Source: Planctomycetota bacterium
GTDB lineage: Bacteria > Planctomycetota > GCA-2746535
Direction: 5' to 3'
Assembly (NCBI GenBank): GCA_002746535.1
Contig: NVWA01000018.1
Coordinates: 34,960 to 98,959 of the forward strand
Length of the DNA stretch: 64,000 bases
Within the stretch, counting starts at the first letter, position 1. Each line of letters starts with the position of its first letter. The translations under genes were made by a program, and so were the position numbers. Positions 1 to 9,911 of this stretch are shown here, piece after piece. The notes below the pieces were generated by a model that saw only the letters and a list, made by a program, of their open reading frames with translations, was not told where the DNA came from and did no database searches.

Positions 1-2098
1 TTCTAATATCACTTTTACCACTAGCGACATTTTCACCAACACAACTAAATTGTTCAATGACTACAGGAGAATCCGTTTTACCAACATTCACACCTAAACT
101 TCCCGACTGAACAATATACATATGACCATCATCATGATCACCCTTCTTAAACAAATATTTTCCCTTGCGATAGAATTTCTCTTCGATTTTATTTACAAAA
201 TCTTTAAAAACTCGTGTAGGGATATTTAGCTTACTTGCAAGTATTGAAAGTTGTATCACATGAATGTATCTCATTTCATCAATCAACTTACCTTGTAATT
301 CACCCCCAAGGCTGACATTTTCATTTAACAAAGCTTTCATCATAGAAGCAGGTAATCGGTAATACGAAACTGGACTTAAAGATCTAATTGATACATTCCA
401 AACAGAATCAACGTCATGAGGCAGAAAACTTTGCTCACCAAAACTATCTCCAGATATCAATTTGCCACAATCTGTACCATTAACTTGAATTTCACAATTA
501 CCAGAAGATATTAGATAAAACTCTTCACCAATTTTTCTTTCTTCTTCAAATATCATTGTGTTAGCAGGCACATGAACTAATTCCATTTCAGAACTAAGAG
601 CTAAAGACCAATCTGATAAATGCTGATGAGGATGTAAAGATAATGAAGATAAATAGGCCGTAATTAAAGCTGTACCGCGCGCAAGAGAAACACCTGTTTT
701 AATTTTATAAACACTTAGTGGCTCAGATAGTCGGGCAGGCAATTTTTCACCAGGCAATCTTCTTTCCCGATGGCACATAACTATTTTGTCTTTTTTATTA
801 AAGTATTTTAAATAACCTTCTATCTTACCATGAATAAATCCATCTCCGCCACAATCCAATAAAATCCAACAATCAGGATGGCCTTCATTACTAAGACGTT
901 CCATAATTAAATCAGTTCGAGCTTCAGAAACCACACCGTCATCTTTAAGTCGATGCATAGTTTCGAAATCACACATATCCGATGAAAAGGCAACCAGCTT
1001 CTTACCACCCTTCCACAAATTCATACCGATGGTTGGGATAGAATGAATTGAGTAATGAAATCTTAATTCTAAATCATCAATGAATTTTGATTCACCAACT
1101 ATTTCTCCCTTTTTATTAGGATAGGAAGCGTTGATTGGAACATAAGTGAAATGACTAGTAAAATCCTCATGATTAATATTTGCTTTTGCACATGTGATTA
1201 GTTTGGCCATTTCATAAATTTCAGTTGTTGTCCATATTTCTAGTTTACAACTTCGATTCATATAGGCTGTTAAATCAATGTGATCACCATGACCATGTGT
1301 AATAATAATTCCACGCAATTGGGAAAGATCGCCCCCATTAGCTTCAAAACATTGCCATGTTAAAAATCCACAATCAATTAAAAAGTGACCTTCACCTCTA
1401 ATTTGAAGCCAATAGCTAGTCGAAGGTTCATCAGGATTAAATGGACTAGCTGTACCTAAAGGGATCAAAGAAATTCCGCTTAAGTCAACAGCTTTCTTTT
1501 TGACAGGAATTTTCCAAGCCGGATCTATTCTTCCTTCAAAATGAATATCAAAAGAATCTATCAATGAACCTTGTTCGTCTTTTATTGCTAGTTGAGTACC
1601 TTGCATAGAATACTGCAAGCCATCTAAGGTTATATTTCCATTTTCGTCATAAGTATAAACATCAACCAAGTCTTCTACTGTTATTTCTTTGCCTTTATCT
1701 TTTATATACCAATGCTCTTGCTCTCTCGCTAAAATATCAATCAGGTCTTCATCAATCTTGCAAACGTCTTGCATAAATTTACGTCTTGCACCAAATAAAG
1801 TATATTCTACTTGATCATAAATATTTTTTTCTCTGCCTTTAGGAACGATAACCCTAAACTTTTTAAATATTTCACCTTTGGTAAAATTATACAACATACT
1901 GCACGGCTGATTATTTGGAAAATCCATTCCCAAAAACATGGCAGTAAAAAAGATAAACTCAATGTCTTGTTGTGACGTATGAGATTGAACCGTCAGATCA
2001 GATAAAAAAACGGTATCTACTAAAAGTTCGCGTTTATCTTTACAATCTTCAACTTTTAATAAATGCTGTACTAGTCCAGAGGGTGACCCAAAAACCAT
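1..2098 (-). CDS. Metallo-beta-lactamase-fold protein with two cyclic-nucleotide-binding domains (3' end beyond window)
   Basis: The reading frame stays open from about 2.1 kb to base 1, so the C-terminus lies outside the window. An N-terminal region of about 230 residues that I do not recognise precedes an MBL-fold domain. That domain has the metal motif HGHGDH at residues 268-273, followed by a later HSIPTIGMN stretch, SSD and LLDCGG segments. Two cNMP-binding (CAP_ED-like) domains follow, near residues 505-580 and from about 635. The first has GDSFGEQ but lacks the usual phosphate-binding Arg nearby, so nucleotide binding is unproven. It could be a phosphodiesterase-type hydrolase gated by a cyclic nucleotide; this is inference. 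The start is uncertain: ATG at 2098 has no clear ribosome site, and an in-frame TTG at 2167 would add 23 residues. No signal peptide is seen, so it is probably cytoplasmic. It is divergent from pabB. Confidence 0.8.
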   Translation of the reverse strand, partial: MVFGSPSGLVQHLLKVEDCKDKRELLVDTVFLSDLTVQSHTSQQDIEFIFFTAMFLGMDFPNNQPCSMLYNFTKGEIFKKFRVIVPKGREKNIYDQVEYTLFGARRKFMQDVCKIDEDLIDILAREQEHWYIKDKGKEITVEDLVDVYTYDENGNITLDGLQYSMQGTQLAIKDEQGSLIDSFDIHFEGRIDPAWKIPVKKKAVDLSGISLIPLGTASPFNPDEPSTSYWLQIRGEGHFLIDCGFLTWQCFEANGGDLSQLRGIIITHGHGDHIDLTAYMNRSCKLEIWTTTEIYEMAKLITCAKANINHEDFTSHFTYVPINASYPNKKGEIVGESKFIDDLELRFHYSIHSIPTIGMNLWKGGKKLVAFSSDMCDFETMHRLKDDGVVSEARTDLIMERLSNEGHPDCWILLDCGGDGFIHGKIEGYLKYFNKKDKIVMCHRERRLPGEKLPARLSEPLSVYKIKTGVSLARGTALITAYLSSLSLHPHQHLSDWSLALSSEMELVHVPANTMIFEEERKIGEEFYLISSGNCEIQVNGTDCGKLISGDSFGEQSFLPHDVDSVWNVSIRSLSPVSYYRLPASMMKALLNENVSLGGELQGKLIDEMRYIHVIQLSILASKLNIPTRVFKDFVNKIEEKFYRKGKYLFKKGDHDDGHMYIVQSGSLGVNVGKTDSPVVIEQFSCVGENVASGKSDIR

Positions 2099-2353
2099 AT
2101 TTGAATCTTTATAAGAAAATGCTGTAGCACCTTTAAAAATCCTCTTGTTTGAAAGCTGTATAGCCAATATATTGACAGTTATCCTAATCTTCTGAATGTA
2201 AAAATAATTTTCAAATTATAGTAAATATGCAGTGAATTGCCTATAGAATATTAACCCAATTCTGTATCGTATTCAATATTTTAACTATATAATATGTCAC
2301 ATATTCCTGTAATTTAGGACTATTTGATTAACGTTTATTAAAAGTATCTCAAA

Positions 2354-3748
2354 ATGATTCAAACTAACAAACCCATGATGTTTTCATTTTGCAAAGATAC
2401 GAATGCTACGAAGTATTATGAAGTAATAATCAAATACAAAAACTTCGATTTTATATCGTTTTATGAATTCATCTCAATTCAAAAAGGGCCCCTTTTTGAT
2501 AGCAGTATGGGTAGTTCTACCTACTCAAACTGGTCATTTTTTGGGATTCAACCTAGTAAAAAGTTAAGCTCATCAATTAATAATAAAACGGATTTTCTAG
2601 AACAAATTCAAGCAGAAATTTTCAATCATAAGGAAATTCCCAAAGAAATTAATGATCTTCCATTTATAGCTGGGTACATGGGTTTTATTTCTTATGAAAA
2701 ATCATTTGAAAATTTAAACCCAAAGAAACCCACGTCCTCTACATTTCCCGAATATCAATTTGAGCATTATGATGGTTCAATTACCTTAAATCATAAGACA
2801 AATGAAATTATCGTAGTTACCAGTGACCTACAAACATATGAGTCTATTTTAGATCAGTATCAAAAATATATTTTTTGTAAATCAAAAACAACTAAAAAGC
2901 CGGTATCTATATCTAAAGCAAAACCACAATTAATGAAGGCCGATTATCTTCAAAAAATAAAACAAATTCTAGAAAATATAAAATGTGGCAATATTTATCA
3001 AGCAAATTTCACCCATAAGTTAATTGCTGAATTTCATGGAAATCCAATCGAACTTTATAAATCATTGAGACGCTTTAATCCTTCTCCCTACTCTTGTTAC
3101 TACCAAGTATCCGAAGATCTATTTATTTTATCAAGCTCTCCTGAAAGATTATTTAAAATTGAGCAAAATATAATCACATCAAATCCAATCAAAGGAACCA
3201 TTAAACGAGATGCCAATCCTGCGCGAGATAAAACTCAAAAAAAAATTCTTCTAAATAGTCCAAAAGATCGAGCCGAATTAACCATGATTGTAGATCTTAT
3301 CAGAAATGATTTAGGAAGAATTTGTGAATTCGGATCAATTACTGTCAATCAATGGCCAACATTGGAAACATTTCAGAAAGTTCATCATCTGGTAGGGGAA
3401 ATTCAAGGCAAACTCAATCCAAAAACTACACTAAATCAAATATTTTCTAGCATTTTTCCAGGTGGCTCAATCACTGGTGCTCCTAAGATCAGAAGCATGG
3501 AGATAATCGATAAAATAGAAGATTCCAGTCGAGGTCCCTATACCGGTAGCATAGGATATATAGATTTAAGAGGCAACATGGAATTTAATATTTTAATACG
3601 CACCATTTTAATAGAAAAAAATAAGCTAACTCTTCAAGTTGGTGGTGGAATAGTCGCAGATTCAGACCCAAAAAAAGAATACGAAGAAACAATGCATAAA
3701 GCAGAAGCAATTTTAGATGCGCTTAATCATTTTGAGCTTGAAAAATAA
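2354..3748 (+). CDS. pabB: Aminodeoxychorismate synthase component I (PabB)
   Basis: This is a chorismate-binding enzyme that would convert chorismate plus ammonia to 4-amino-4-deoxychorismate for folate synthesis. The 464 residues match the usual PabB length. The chorismate-binding core shows PIKGT at 278-282 and PGGSITGAPK at 369-378, with the DLIRNDLGR segment between them. The Lys in PIKGT (K280) is the residue that distinguishes PabB from TrpE, which has PIAGT there. No glutaminase (PabA) is fused or adjacent, so the amidotransferase partner must be elsewhere. A PabC-like lyase lies in this window at 37.7 kb. A TATAAT at 2288-2293 could be its -10 box, but I see no good -35. The gene converges on the peroxiredoxin-like gene with only 6 bases between stops. 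Confidence 0.88.
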   Translation: MIQTNKPMMFSFCKDTNATKYYEVIIKYKNFDFISFYEFISIQKGPLFDSSMGSSTYSNWSFFGIQPSKKLSSSINNKTDFLEQIQAEIFNHKEIPKEINDLPFIAGYMGFISYEKSFENLNPKKPTSSTFPEYQFEHYDGSITLNHKTNEIIVVTSDLQTYESILDQYQKYIFCKSKTTKKPVSISKAKPQLMKADYLQKIKQILENIKCGNIYQANFTHKLIAEFHGNPIELYKSLRRFNPSPYSCYYQVSEDLFILSSSPERLFKIEQNIITSNPIKGTIKRDANPARDKTQKKILLNSPKDRAELTMIVDLIRNDLGRICEFGSITVNQWPTLETFQKVHHLVGEIQGKLNPKTTLNQIFSSIFPGGSITGAPKIRSMEIIDKIEDSSRGPYTGSIGYIDLRGNMEFNILIRTILIEKNKLTLQVGGGIVADSDPKKEYEETMHKAEAILDALNHFELEK

Positions 3749-3754
3749 TCGCAG

Positions 3755-4480
3755 TTACTTCTTTAAGGCTGCAATGATCGCTGCTGGCTCCATTCTTTTT
3801 TTATAATCGGTATGGGCAAAAGATCCGACAACAATTCCAGCTTTATTGACCACGACAATTCCCGGTGATGGCAAATTAGTTCTCCCCTTACCATTAAATT
3901 TATCGACATCAATTTTAAATGTATTTTTATACAAACTAATCAAGTCCTTAGGGATTTCATTGAATAATTTATATTCTTTAATCACTTTATAATCTGCGTC
4001 GAAAAGAACAGGAAATGAAAACGGGTTTTTAAGTTTTTGTGCTTTTGTTTGTTCTGGTTTTTGAGGGCATATCGAAATAATCTGAGCATTGTATTTTTTA
4101 AAAAGTGGTAAACTTTTTTCTAATGTTTGTAATTCAATATTGCAAAAAGAACACCAACCACCTCTATAAAAATTTATTATTACGGGGCCTTTCTTAAGTT
4201 CTTTCTCTAAGGAAATCTCTTTACCATTCTCATCCTTAAGCACAAAATTTGGGGCCTTATCACCAATTTTTAATCCCAATACAGGATACTTATTTTTTAA
4301 TTCTTTTGCTGATGCCTCCATGATCTTGACTGCCCCTTCAGGCATTTTCATTGATTTGAACCTAGCATTTAATTTATCTGCTGCTTCTTGATAGCTGGGC
4401 ACTTTAGGGGCCTTTTTATCTGAACAATAAATATTGATGGATAGTAAGAGGGTAAAGCATAAAAATAAATAATTTTTCAT
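3755..4480 (-). CDS. Exported peroxiredoxin-like (AhpC/TSA) protein
   Basis: This is a thioredoxin-fold protein of the AhpC/TSA or peroxiredoxin-like class, probably reducing peroxides in the periplasm. After the export signal comes an unrecognised 60-residue segment, then the fold begins at KIGDKAPNFVL. The active-site region reads FYRGGWCSFC, giving a CxxC pair; many such proteins have only the first Cys. I chose ATG at 4480 because it places a typical signal peptide (short basic start, hydrophobic run, then a Cys) at the very N-terminus. In-frame starts at 4495 and 4522 would add residues ahead of it. The Cys at the end of the hydrophobic run does not fit a standard lipobox well, so lipoprotein status is doubtful. 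It stands alone, convergent with pabB. Confidence 0.8.
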   Translation of the reverse strand: MKNYLFLCFTLLLSINIYCSDKKAPKVPSYQEAADKLNARFKSMKMPEGAVKIMEASAKELKNKYPVLGLKIGDKAPNFVLKDENGKEISLEKELKKGPVIINFYRGGWCSFCNIELQTLEKSLPLFKKYNAQIISICPQKPEQTKAQKLKNPFSFPVLFDADYKVIKEYKLFNEIPKDLISLYKNTFKIDVDKFNGKGRTNLPSPGIVVVNKAGIVVGSFAHTDYKKRMEPAAIIAALKK

Positions 4481-4635
4481 TAATGACACTTTCATAAAAT
4501 AGTTTTTAATTTTGTCGCACAATTGTTATCAAGCTTACAATTAGTTTTAATTATTCTATTAACCAAGAGAATGCAATCAAGAACTTAAATCAAACCATGC
4601 ATTTCGAGAATGTGTGTTCTTTTATCACATAAATC

Positions 4636-4668
4636 TTTTACGTTAAGCCGGCGAGCGCTCCCAGAGAA
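4636..4668 (-). repeat. Degenerate third copy of the GC-rich REP-like repeat
   Basis: Read on the minus strand, this short block carries CTGGGAGCG followed by GCCGGCT and GTAAAA. The same order occurs in the left arm of the long inverted repeat near 6690-6725. It sits in the 245-base spacer between the peroxiredoxin-like and transglutaminase-like genes and is conspicuously GC-rich against its surroundings. It aligns imperfectly with the other copies. Confidence 0.5.
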
Positions 4669-4767
4669 ATTCAATATCAAATCCCTAGCACACCCTTTCC
4701 AGGATATTCTAACGTGGGTAGAATAAATACTTAAATTTGTCAGATTCAGTGAATTGGATTGAATCTA

Positions 4768-6471
4768 TTAAAGGGAATTTAATAATTTTTTAAATTCAGT
4801 ATATGATTGAGAAATTTTATTACCTCGTTTCATGGGGAATTTTATTTTCTTCATATAGGGTTTAACTTTTTCTTCCAGTTTTTTTTCTTTGGCGATCTCA
4901 ACACATATTTTCACAAGAGGAAGAAGCAACCCTCCTTCTTTCCCATTATCAATACATGTTTGAATAGCGAGTGTTAAACCTTTCAAGGCTTTGTCGGCAT
5001 CTGCTAACTCACGACATTGAAGACATCTTAATTGAATTTGAAGATCAGGCCTATTCTTATACATTGTAAATAAAATATTGTAATACCTGGAGCGCGTTTT
5101 AACTTCTTCTTTAGGAATACACCTCATAAAAGAATTAAAACATAAAATTGTCAAATCGGGATGTGCTTTTAATTTTTTAGTCATCAAATTAAACCATTTA
5201 ACGCCAACTTTTCTATCGGCAGTACCCTTATAGACATGATCCATTAATAGAACCCATGCCGGACCACAATAATAATTTAAGGCCAAGGCTTCTTTGGTTA
5301 TGTTTACTGACAGCTTCGGATCAGAAACTTTTATTTTTTGAGCGATTTTAGCTAAAGCTAAAGAGTCAATATATTTTGAATAATTCAAAGAAGCACCATC
5401 GTACATTAAGGCAACAAACCTTTCCATTCCCAATGTCCTTGTTTGAGGATTAAAAACATCTCCCGTATAATAAAAGTCACCCCGATAACGTCCTGTAAAC
5501 TCAAGTGCTGGTCGACCTTTTTTGCCAATTAAATATCCTGCCCAAGCATGTCCACTGCCACCATGACGTCCCATACCACTTACTTTCATGGAAGGTATAC
5601 CAAAACACTTCGCTATTCTTGAAGCAAAATGTGATTGATCCCCGCAAATTCCTCCTAAGCGGAGTAAATTTTGTAATGTATATTCACCCCTTACAATTGG
5701 ACTGCGTGTCTGCAATTTTTGATAATCATATTTCACATCTTTATATGTTGTTTGAATTTTTCTTTTCTTTGAATTATAATTTTTTAAAGACCAGATATAT
5801 TCTTTTTTACTAAGATCAAAATCAACTAAGTGGGTCATCAAAGGCCAACGTAGTTTATCTGGTTTAAATACAAATAATCTTTGATATTTAGGATTCGTGA
5901 AATAATCAAAGACTTCTTCGTATTTAAGTAAAGGAAGAAATTGATTTACTTGATATCCCCAAATACAAGACCAGCGAGAACTGCTAACCGCATCTGGTGA
6001 ATCCCACACAACAGCAATTGCAACTGCCAAGTGATAATATTTTATTATTTTATCAGGGTTTTTCTTTCTCAATGTATCAAAAATATTAATAGCAACTGCA
6101 ATATCATCATACTGCTCATCTAGTGCCAACCAAAAAGCTTCGCGTGCTTTCAGGTTATTTTCAAACCATCTGATTAATTCTTCAGAGGCTTTGAACTGAT
6201 TTATACATTTTTTTTCAATACGTGTAACATAACCTTTTATGAGACCTTTGACATCAGCAGCGCTAAAAGAATCATTAAATTCTTTTTTTTCACCTGGCCC
6301 AAAGGCATCGAAGATTTTTTTCTCTGTAGTTACCGGGTAGGTTCTATAGCGTCCTGAATTAACGTATTTATAGGTACTATTTAACTTAGGTTTTGCGTGC
6401 TGAGAGAATATATTTAAACTTAATAAACAGAATGCTGCCAGAATGCAAAACTTTTTTTTATTTATCAACAC
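4768..6471 (-). CDS. Secreted transglutaminase-like domain protein
   Basis: This 567-residue protein has a clear signal peptide (basic start, hydrophobic run, cleavage near SQHAKP). The centre is a transglutaminase-like/cysteine-protease fold: the probable catalytic Cys is C276 in GGICGDQS, and the His is H308 in GHAW. Together these are the typical Cys-His arrangement; a later Asp (in the YRGDFYYTGD stretch) could complete the triad. The N-terminal 230 residues and the helical C-terminal 200 residues are not recognised; the C-terminal part looks repeat-like (TPR-type helices). Function is probably hydrolysis or cross-linking of an extracytoplasmic protein or peptide substrate. It lies alone between two spacers that both contain copies of the GC-rich repeat. 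Confidence 0.72.
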   Translation of the reverse strand: MLINKKKFCILAAFCLLSLNIFSQHAKPKLNSTYKYVNSGRYRTYPVTTEKKIFDAFGPGEKKEFNDSFSAADVKGLIKGYVTRIEKKCINQFKASEELIRWFENNLKAREAFWLALDEQYDDIAVAINIFDTLRKKNPDKIIKYYHLAVAIAVVWDSPDAVSSSRWSCIWGYQVNQFLPLLKYEEVFDYFTNPKYQRLFVFKPDKLRWPLMTHLVDFDLSKKEYIWSLKNYNSKKRKIQTTYKDVKYDYQKLQTRSPIVRGEYTLQNLLRLGGICGDQSHFASRIAKCFGIPSMKVSGMGRHGGSGHAWAGYLIGKKGRPALEFTGRYRGDFYYTGDVFNPQTRTLGMERFVALMYDGASLNYSKYIDSLALAKIAQKIKVSDPKLSVNITKEALALNYYCGPAWVLLMDHVYKGTADRKVGVKWFNLMTKKLKAHPDLTILCFNSFMRCIPKEEVKTRSRYYNILFTMYKNRPDLQIQLRCLQCRELADADKALKGLTLAIQTCIDNGKEGGLLLPLVKICVEIAKEKKLEEKVKPYMKKIKFPMKRGNKISQSYTEFKKLLNSL

Positions 6472-6650
6472 GGAGAACTCCTGAAATTCATTTAATTATA
6501 TTTATTGATAATAGCTAATTCAAGTGAATTCCCCCATCTGGATACTCAAATTCAACAGAGCGAGTCATGTATATTTTCAATATAGTGATTTACACCACCG
6601 GTCTTGGTTATTCTAGTTTTAAAAAGTGGTATAGTAATTAATCATCTGGC

Positions 6651-6880
6651 GTCAGCCGGCGTTTATCTTTTACTTATAATTTGGCGAACGCCCCTGGGAG
6701 CGAGAGCCGCCGGCTCTTGTAAAACTGCTCCAAGCAATTACTATAAAATTTAATCACTAAATCTCATGAGGCTTTACTTTAAAAAAATAACTCTTCGAGT
6801 TATACAAGAGCCGGCGGATCTCGCTCCCAGGGGCTGGCGCCGATAAATAGATTCTAAGATAAACACCAGCTAACGCTGAT
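6651..6880. repeat. Long imperfect inverted repeat, GC-rich (REP/MITE-like)
   Basis: Two arms of about 75 bases face each other across an AT-rich centre of roughly 80 bases. The core arm at 6683-6722 and its partner at about 6803-6842 share the string GCCCCTGGGAGCGAGA and then CCGCCGGCTCTTGTA, with only a few mismatches. The outer parts also pair: GCGTTTATCTT near 6659 against AAGATAAACACC near 6855. The element fills most of the 443-base spacer between two minus-strand secreted-protein genes and is far more GC-rich than the region. A partial copy lies at 4636-4668. No transposase is present. Confidence 0.75.
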
Positions 6881-6914
6881 CATATATTTATAAGCGCATG
6901 TATTCATTATAATT

Positions 6915-9911
6915 CTATTTTGCCATAGACTCTTTTGGGTCTGAGGTAACATTCTCAATAGTTCCAACGCTCATATCAATTTCAGGTCGTTTTTGAATCA
7001 TATTAAATGGTTTTTTACCCCCTAAAAGTGATCGTATGACTTCCCTTGTTCCTTCAAGATTTTCAGTATCAACCTTTACTTCGACGGTACCTGCATCTTC
7101 GGCATAAAGTCTTACCGTCTTACCTTCATAACTTGCAAATGAAGCTATGGCTTGTCTGAATTGATTTCTAGTTAAATTATTTTTCTTCAGCGCCATCAAC
7201 AACATATCTGTATCTTGTTGCGCCCGTCGATAAGCTTTTAATCGAATAGAAGGTATAACAATACGATCTTTTCTTGCCTGAGAATATTTTGATTGTGTAT
7301 TGTATAAGATCGTAGCTGTGTCATTAGAATTATGCAGCTTTTGTTCCTTCCAACCAGATTTCATAAAAGCAATTAACCATGGTAAGTGACCATCTGCCCC
7401 TTTTAAAAAATCCATTATTCTTGCATTAGGATAACTAACATTTTTTTTGCCAATATCTGAGACACCTCCATAACTCCACAAAATTTGTTCACCTTTTCGA
7501 AAGGGAGCGCCATTATATCGATCACCGTTTCTTCTTAAAATATGTTCGTGTTCTGGAAACCCACCGGCCACCATTAAATCAAGATTACTGTCAAACAATG
7601 TTTCTTGATATTGTGGCCTTGAAATATCTGCTCGGAAGACAACATCAATCTCACCACGATTTTTAAACGCATCACGATAAAGAGACCCTAAATAAGCAAG
7701 GGTCTCATAACCATTGTGATAACGAGGCTCATCAAAAAGCCAATAATTCCCTTGGATTAAATCTTTTTTAAAATTCGCTTTATTATTTAAAAATAATTGA
7801 AGCTGAACTTTATTCCAACCTTTTTCTTTAAAATGATTTATAAAATCGGAACCAATTGCCAATACTTGATTTCTATATTTTTCAGAAAATAAAGGATCAA
7901 AGCTGGGGTTTTTCTTTATATCATGTTCAAACATTCCTGGCTTGAACATATTAGCAGGCCATAATTCAAAGAATGGAAGCGTCTGATGGCTAATGGCTTG
8001 TTCCGATCGATGATTATTTTTAAAAATACTTCCGGAAAAGATACCTTCATATGTTTTATCAAAGGCTTCCCAACTAACAATTTTAGCATTCTTGCCCTCG
8101 CCTTCAACAACGGGTACGGGTCTTTTTAAAGTGCCATATTGAGTGTATGGGACACCATTGAACGTGCAGCGGTTTTGATGCGCCATGGCTGTAATCCTGT
8201 TATTCACTTTAATGAATTCATCTGAACCTGATCTAGCCTTATTAAAGTTCTTCTCCCAGAAGGAATAATGATTAAATTCTATAATGGTGGAAACTTTTCT
8301 GGGCATATTTATATTGGCAACATCTACTTCTACATTAATGACAACTGATTTTTGACCTGGTACAGTAATAGATATCTTCGCTTGTTGAATTCCAGCGGGA
8401 CAGTCTTTATCTATCAGCATATCTATATAGATAGATTGAACCGTTTGATTTTTGATGCCATTTTGATAATCCGGTATGGATATTTTATATTCAAGATCTT
8501 CAAGAGGCACCAATGCATCAGGATAAACAGAATTTTCATACTTGATATACCACTCACGATAAAGGTTTGTTTTAATTTTACGACTACCCGACCATTTTAT
8601 TTCAATATCTTTTAAGGCGCTTTTTGAAATGTTTTCAATACCTATTTGAAAGGCAATCCACTCATCTTTTATGGCAGCTAATTTTACAGTATGAGTTTTC
8701 CCATCCCACACATTATTACCATTACGATAGCCACCAGTCTTTTTTAGAAAATAAGTATTGCTAGCAAGTAGGTTTCCCGTAACTGGATTAGCCTTTTGAA
8801 GATCAGGATAAGCCCAAACTTGAATAGCCTTATTTCCAGAAGGTTTTCCATTTCCATGAGTATATCTTACTCTGACTTCAGGTAGCTTTAGTTTGGCAAT
8901 TGACTTTGCTTTCAATTTAAACTCTGGACCTCGATTACCCCCTCCATCAACAGCTCTAATTGAAAATGAAATTTCTTTACCCGGTTCACAATCTGAGATT
9001 CTAAGCAATTGCTTTTTTCCTGACTCAACAGGTGCACTTAACATCCATGCAGGAACTTTTCTTCCATCGGCTAATATCTCATAAAATAAAGCTTTCCCAC
9101 TACTTCCGTCATTTCCAGTTGCTATAATCTCTAAAAGTACTTCTCCAACGACCAAATTATCTTTCCATATTGCCTTTGCAGATAAAACTCCTGGCGCTTG
9201 AGTATCTTTCCCTTTAACTGTGATGAAAAGTGTTGGCGCCTTACCATTTTGCTCCTTCAGATAAATCCATGGATTATGAATGCTGTCAGGTGTCTTGTAT
9301 AAAATTTTATTAACCCACGGCTGCCTTCTCCATCCGTCATGTTCCGAAATGGCAAATCCCTTATGATGCCCACTAGCGACCACCTCAATGATTTCTGGGT
9401 TCACATCAAATTCGTAATAATTCCCTATTTTTTTAACAGTACCAAAACACGAGCGTGATCCTCCAAGTTCGTTAATTACATGAGCAAGAGTAGAATTTCC
9501 TTTCCATGCCCAAGATTTCCCAGACGTAGGGGATAACCAAGTGGCTCCTGCCCCATCATTCATTTCAAAATTATTTCTTTCACCAGCGGTCCATTTTGTA
9601 GCTATAGATGAGAAACCTATTTTATTTAAGATTGCATTGGCATTGTAAATTCTTAATTTTGCTTTTGTGACGGTTTTATTTTTAATCTTAGATAAATCAA
9701 AATTTACCAACACAAATTCTTCAGGGCCTTTAAGTTTACCTCGAGTGGCTTTATTGCCTGCATTGAAATTAACCTCCTTACCAACATTACCTACATGGCA
9801 ATTTTCATTTGCTTTTAAAACAAAATCTTCAGCAAAACAAAAAGAAGGATTTAAACAGAAAACAAAAGAAATTAAAATTCCTAATTTTTTAATCGTCAAA
9901 AATGAAAACAT
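6915..9911 (-). CDS. Large secreted DUF4091-type (glycoside-hydrolase-like) protein
   Basis: This 998-residue protein has a signal peptide ending near CFAEDF. Residues of about 30-230 resemble a DNRLRE/CBM96-type beta-sandwich, a carbohydrate-binding module type. About 240-335 looks like a fibronectin-type or Ig-like module (starts DTQAPGVLSAKAIW). The central and C-terminal part resembles the barrel plus DUF4091 tail of putative glycoside hydrolases, with LWSYGGVSD near 805 and PSIRLKAYRRAQQD near residue 885. The family call rests on these patterns, not on a search. The likely role is binding and cutting an extracellular polysaccharide. It is divergent from an AraC regulator 300 bases upstream, which fits sugar-responsive control. 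Substrate is unknown. Confidence 0.65.
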   Translation of the reverse strand: MFSFLTIKKLGILISFVFCLNPSFCFAEDFVLKANENCHVGNVGKEVNFNAGNKATRGKLKGPEEFVLVNFDLSKIKNKTVTKAKLRIYNANAILNKIGFSSIATKWTAGERNNFEMNDGAGATWLSPTSGKSWAWKGNSTLAHVINELGGSRSCFGTVKKIGNYYEFDVNPEIIEVVASGHHKGFAISEHDGWRRQPWVNKILYKTPDSIHNPWIYLKEQNGKAPTLFITVKGKDTQAPGVLSAKAIWKDNLVVGEVLLEIIATGNDGSSGKALFYEILADGRKVPAWMLSAPVESGKKQLLRISDCEPGKEISFSIRAVDGGGNRGPEFKLKAKSIAKLKLPEVRVRYTHGNGKPSGNKAIQVWAYPDLQKANPVTGNLLASNTYFLKKTGGYRNGNNVWDGKTHTVKLAAIKDEWIAFQIGIENISKSALKDIEIKWSGSRKIKTNLYREWYIKYENSVYPDALVPLEDLEYKISIPDYQNGIKNQTVQSIYIDMLIDKDCPAGIQQAKISITVPGQKSVVINVEVDVANINMPRKVSTIIEFNHYSFWEKNFNKARSGSDEFIKVNNRITAMAHQNRCTFNGVPYTQYGTLKRPVPVVEGEGKNAKIVSWEAFDKTYEGIFSGSIFKNNHRSEQAISHQTLPFFELWPANMFKPGMFEHDIKKNPSFDPLFSEKYRNQVLAIGSDFINHFKEKGWNKVQLQLFLNNKANFKKDLIQGNYWLFDEPRYHNGYETLAYLGSLYRDAFKNRGEIDVVFRADISRPQYQETLFDSNLDLMVAGGFPEHEHILRRNGDRYNGAPFRKGEQILWSYGGVSDIGKKNVSYPNARIMDFLKGADGHLPWLIAFMKSGWKEQKLHNSNDTATILYNTQSKYSQARKDRIVIPSIRLKAYRRAQQDTDMLLMALKKNNLTRNQFRQAIASFASYEGKTVRLYAEDAGTVEVKVDTENLEGTREVIRSLLGGKKPFNMIQKRPEIDMSVGTIENVTSDPKESMAK

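Noticed and set aside
4636..6880. The repeats as true integron attC sites
   Set aside because: The core 7-mers do not match RYYYAAC/GTTRRRY well in the two long arms, and there is no integrase; kept only as an alternative.
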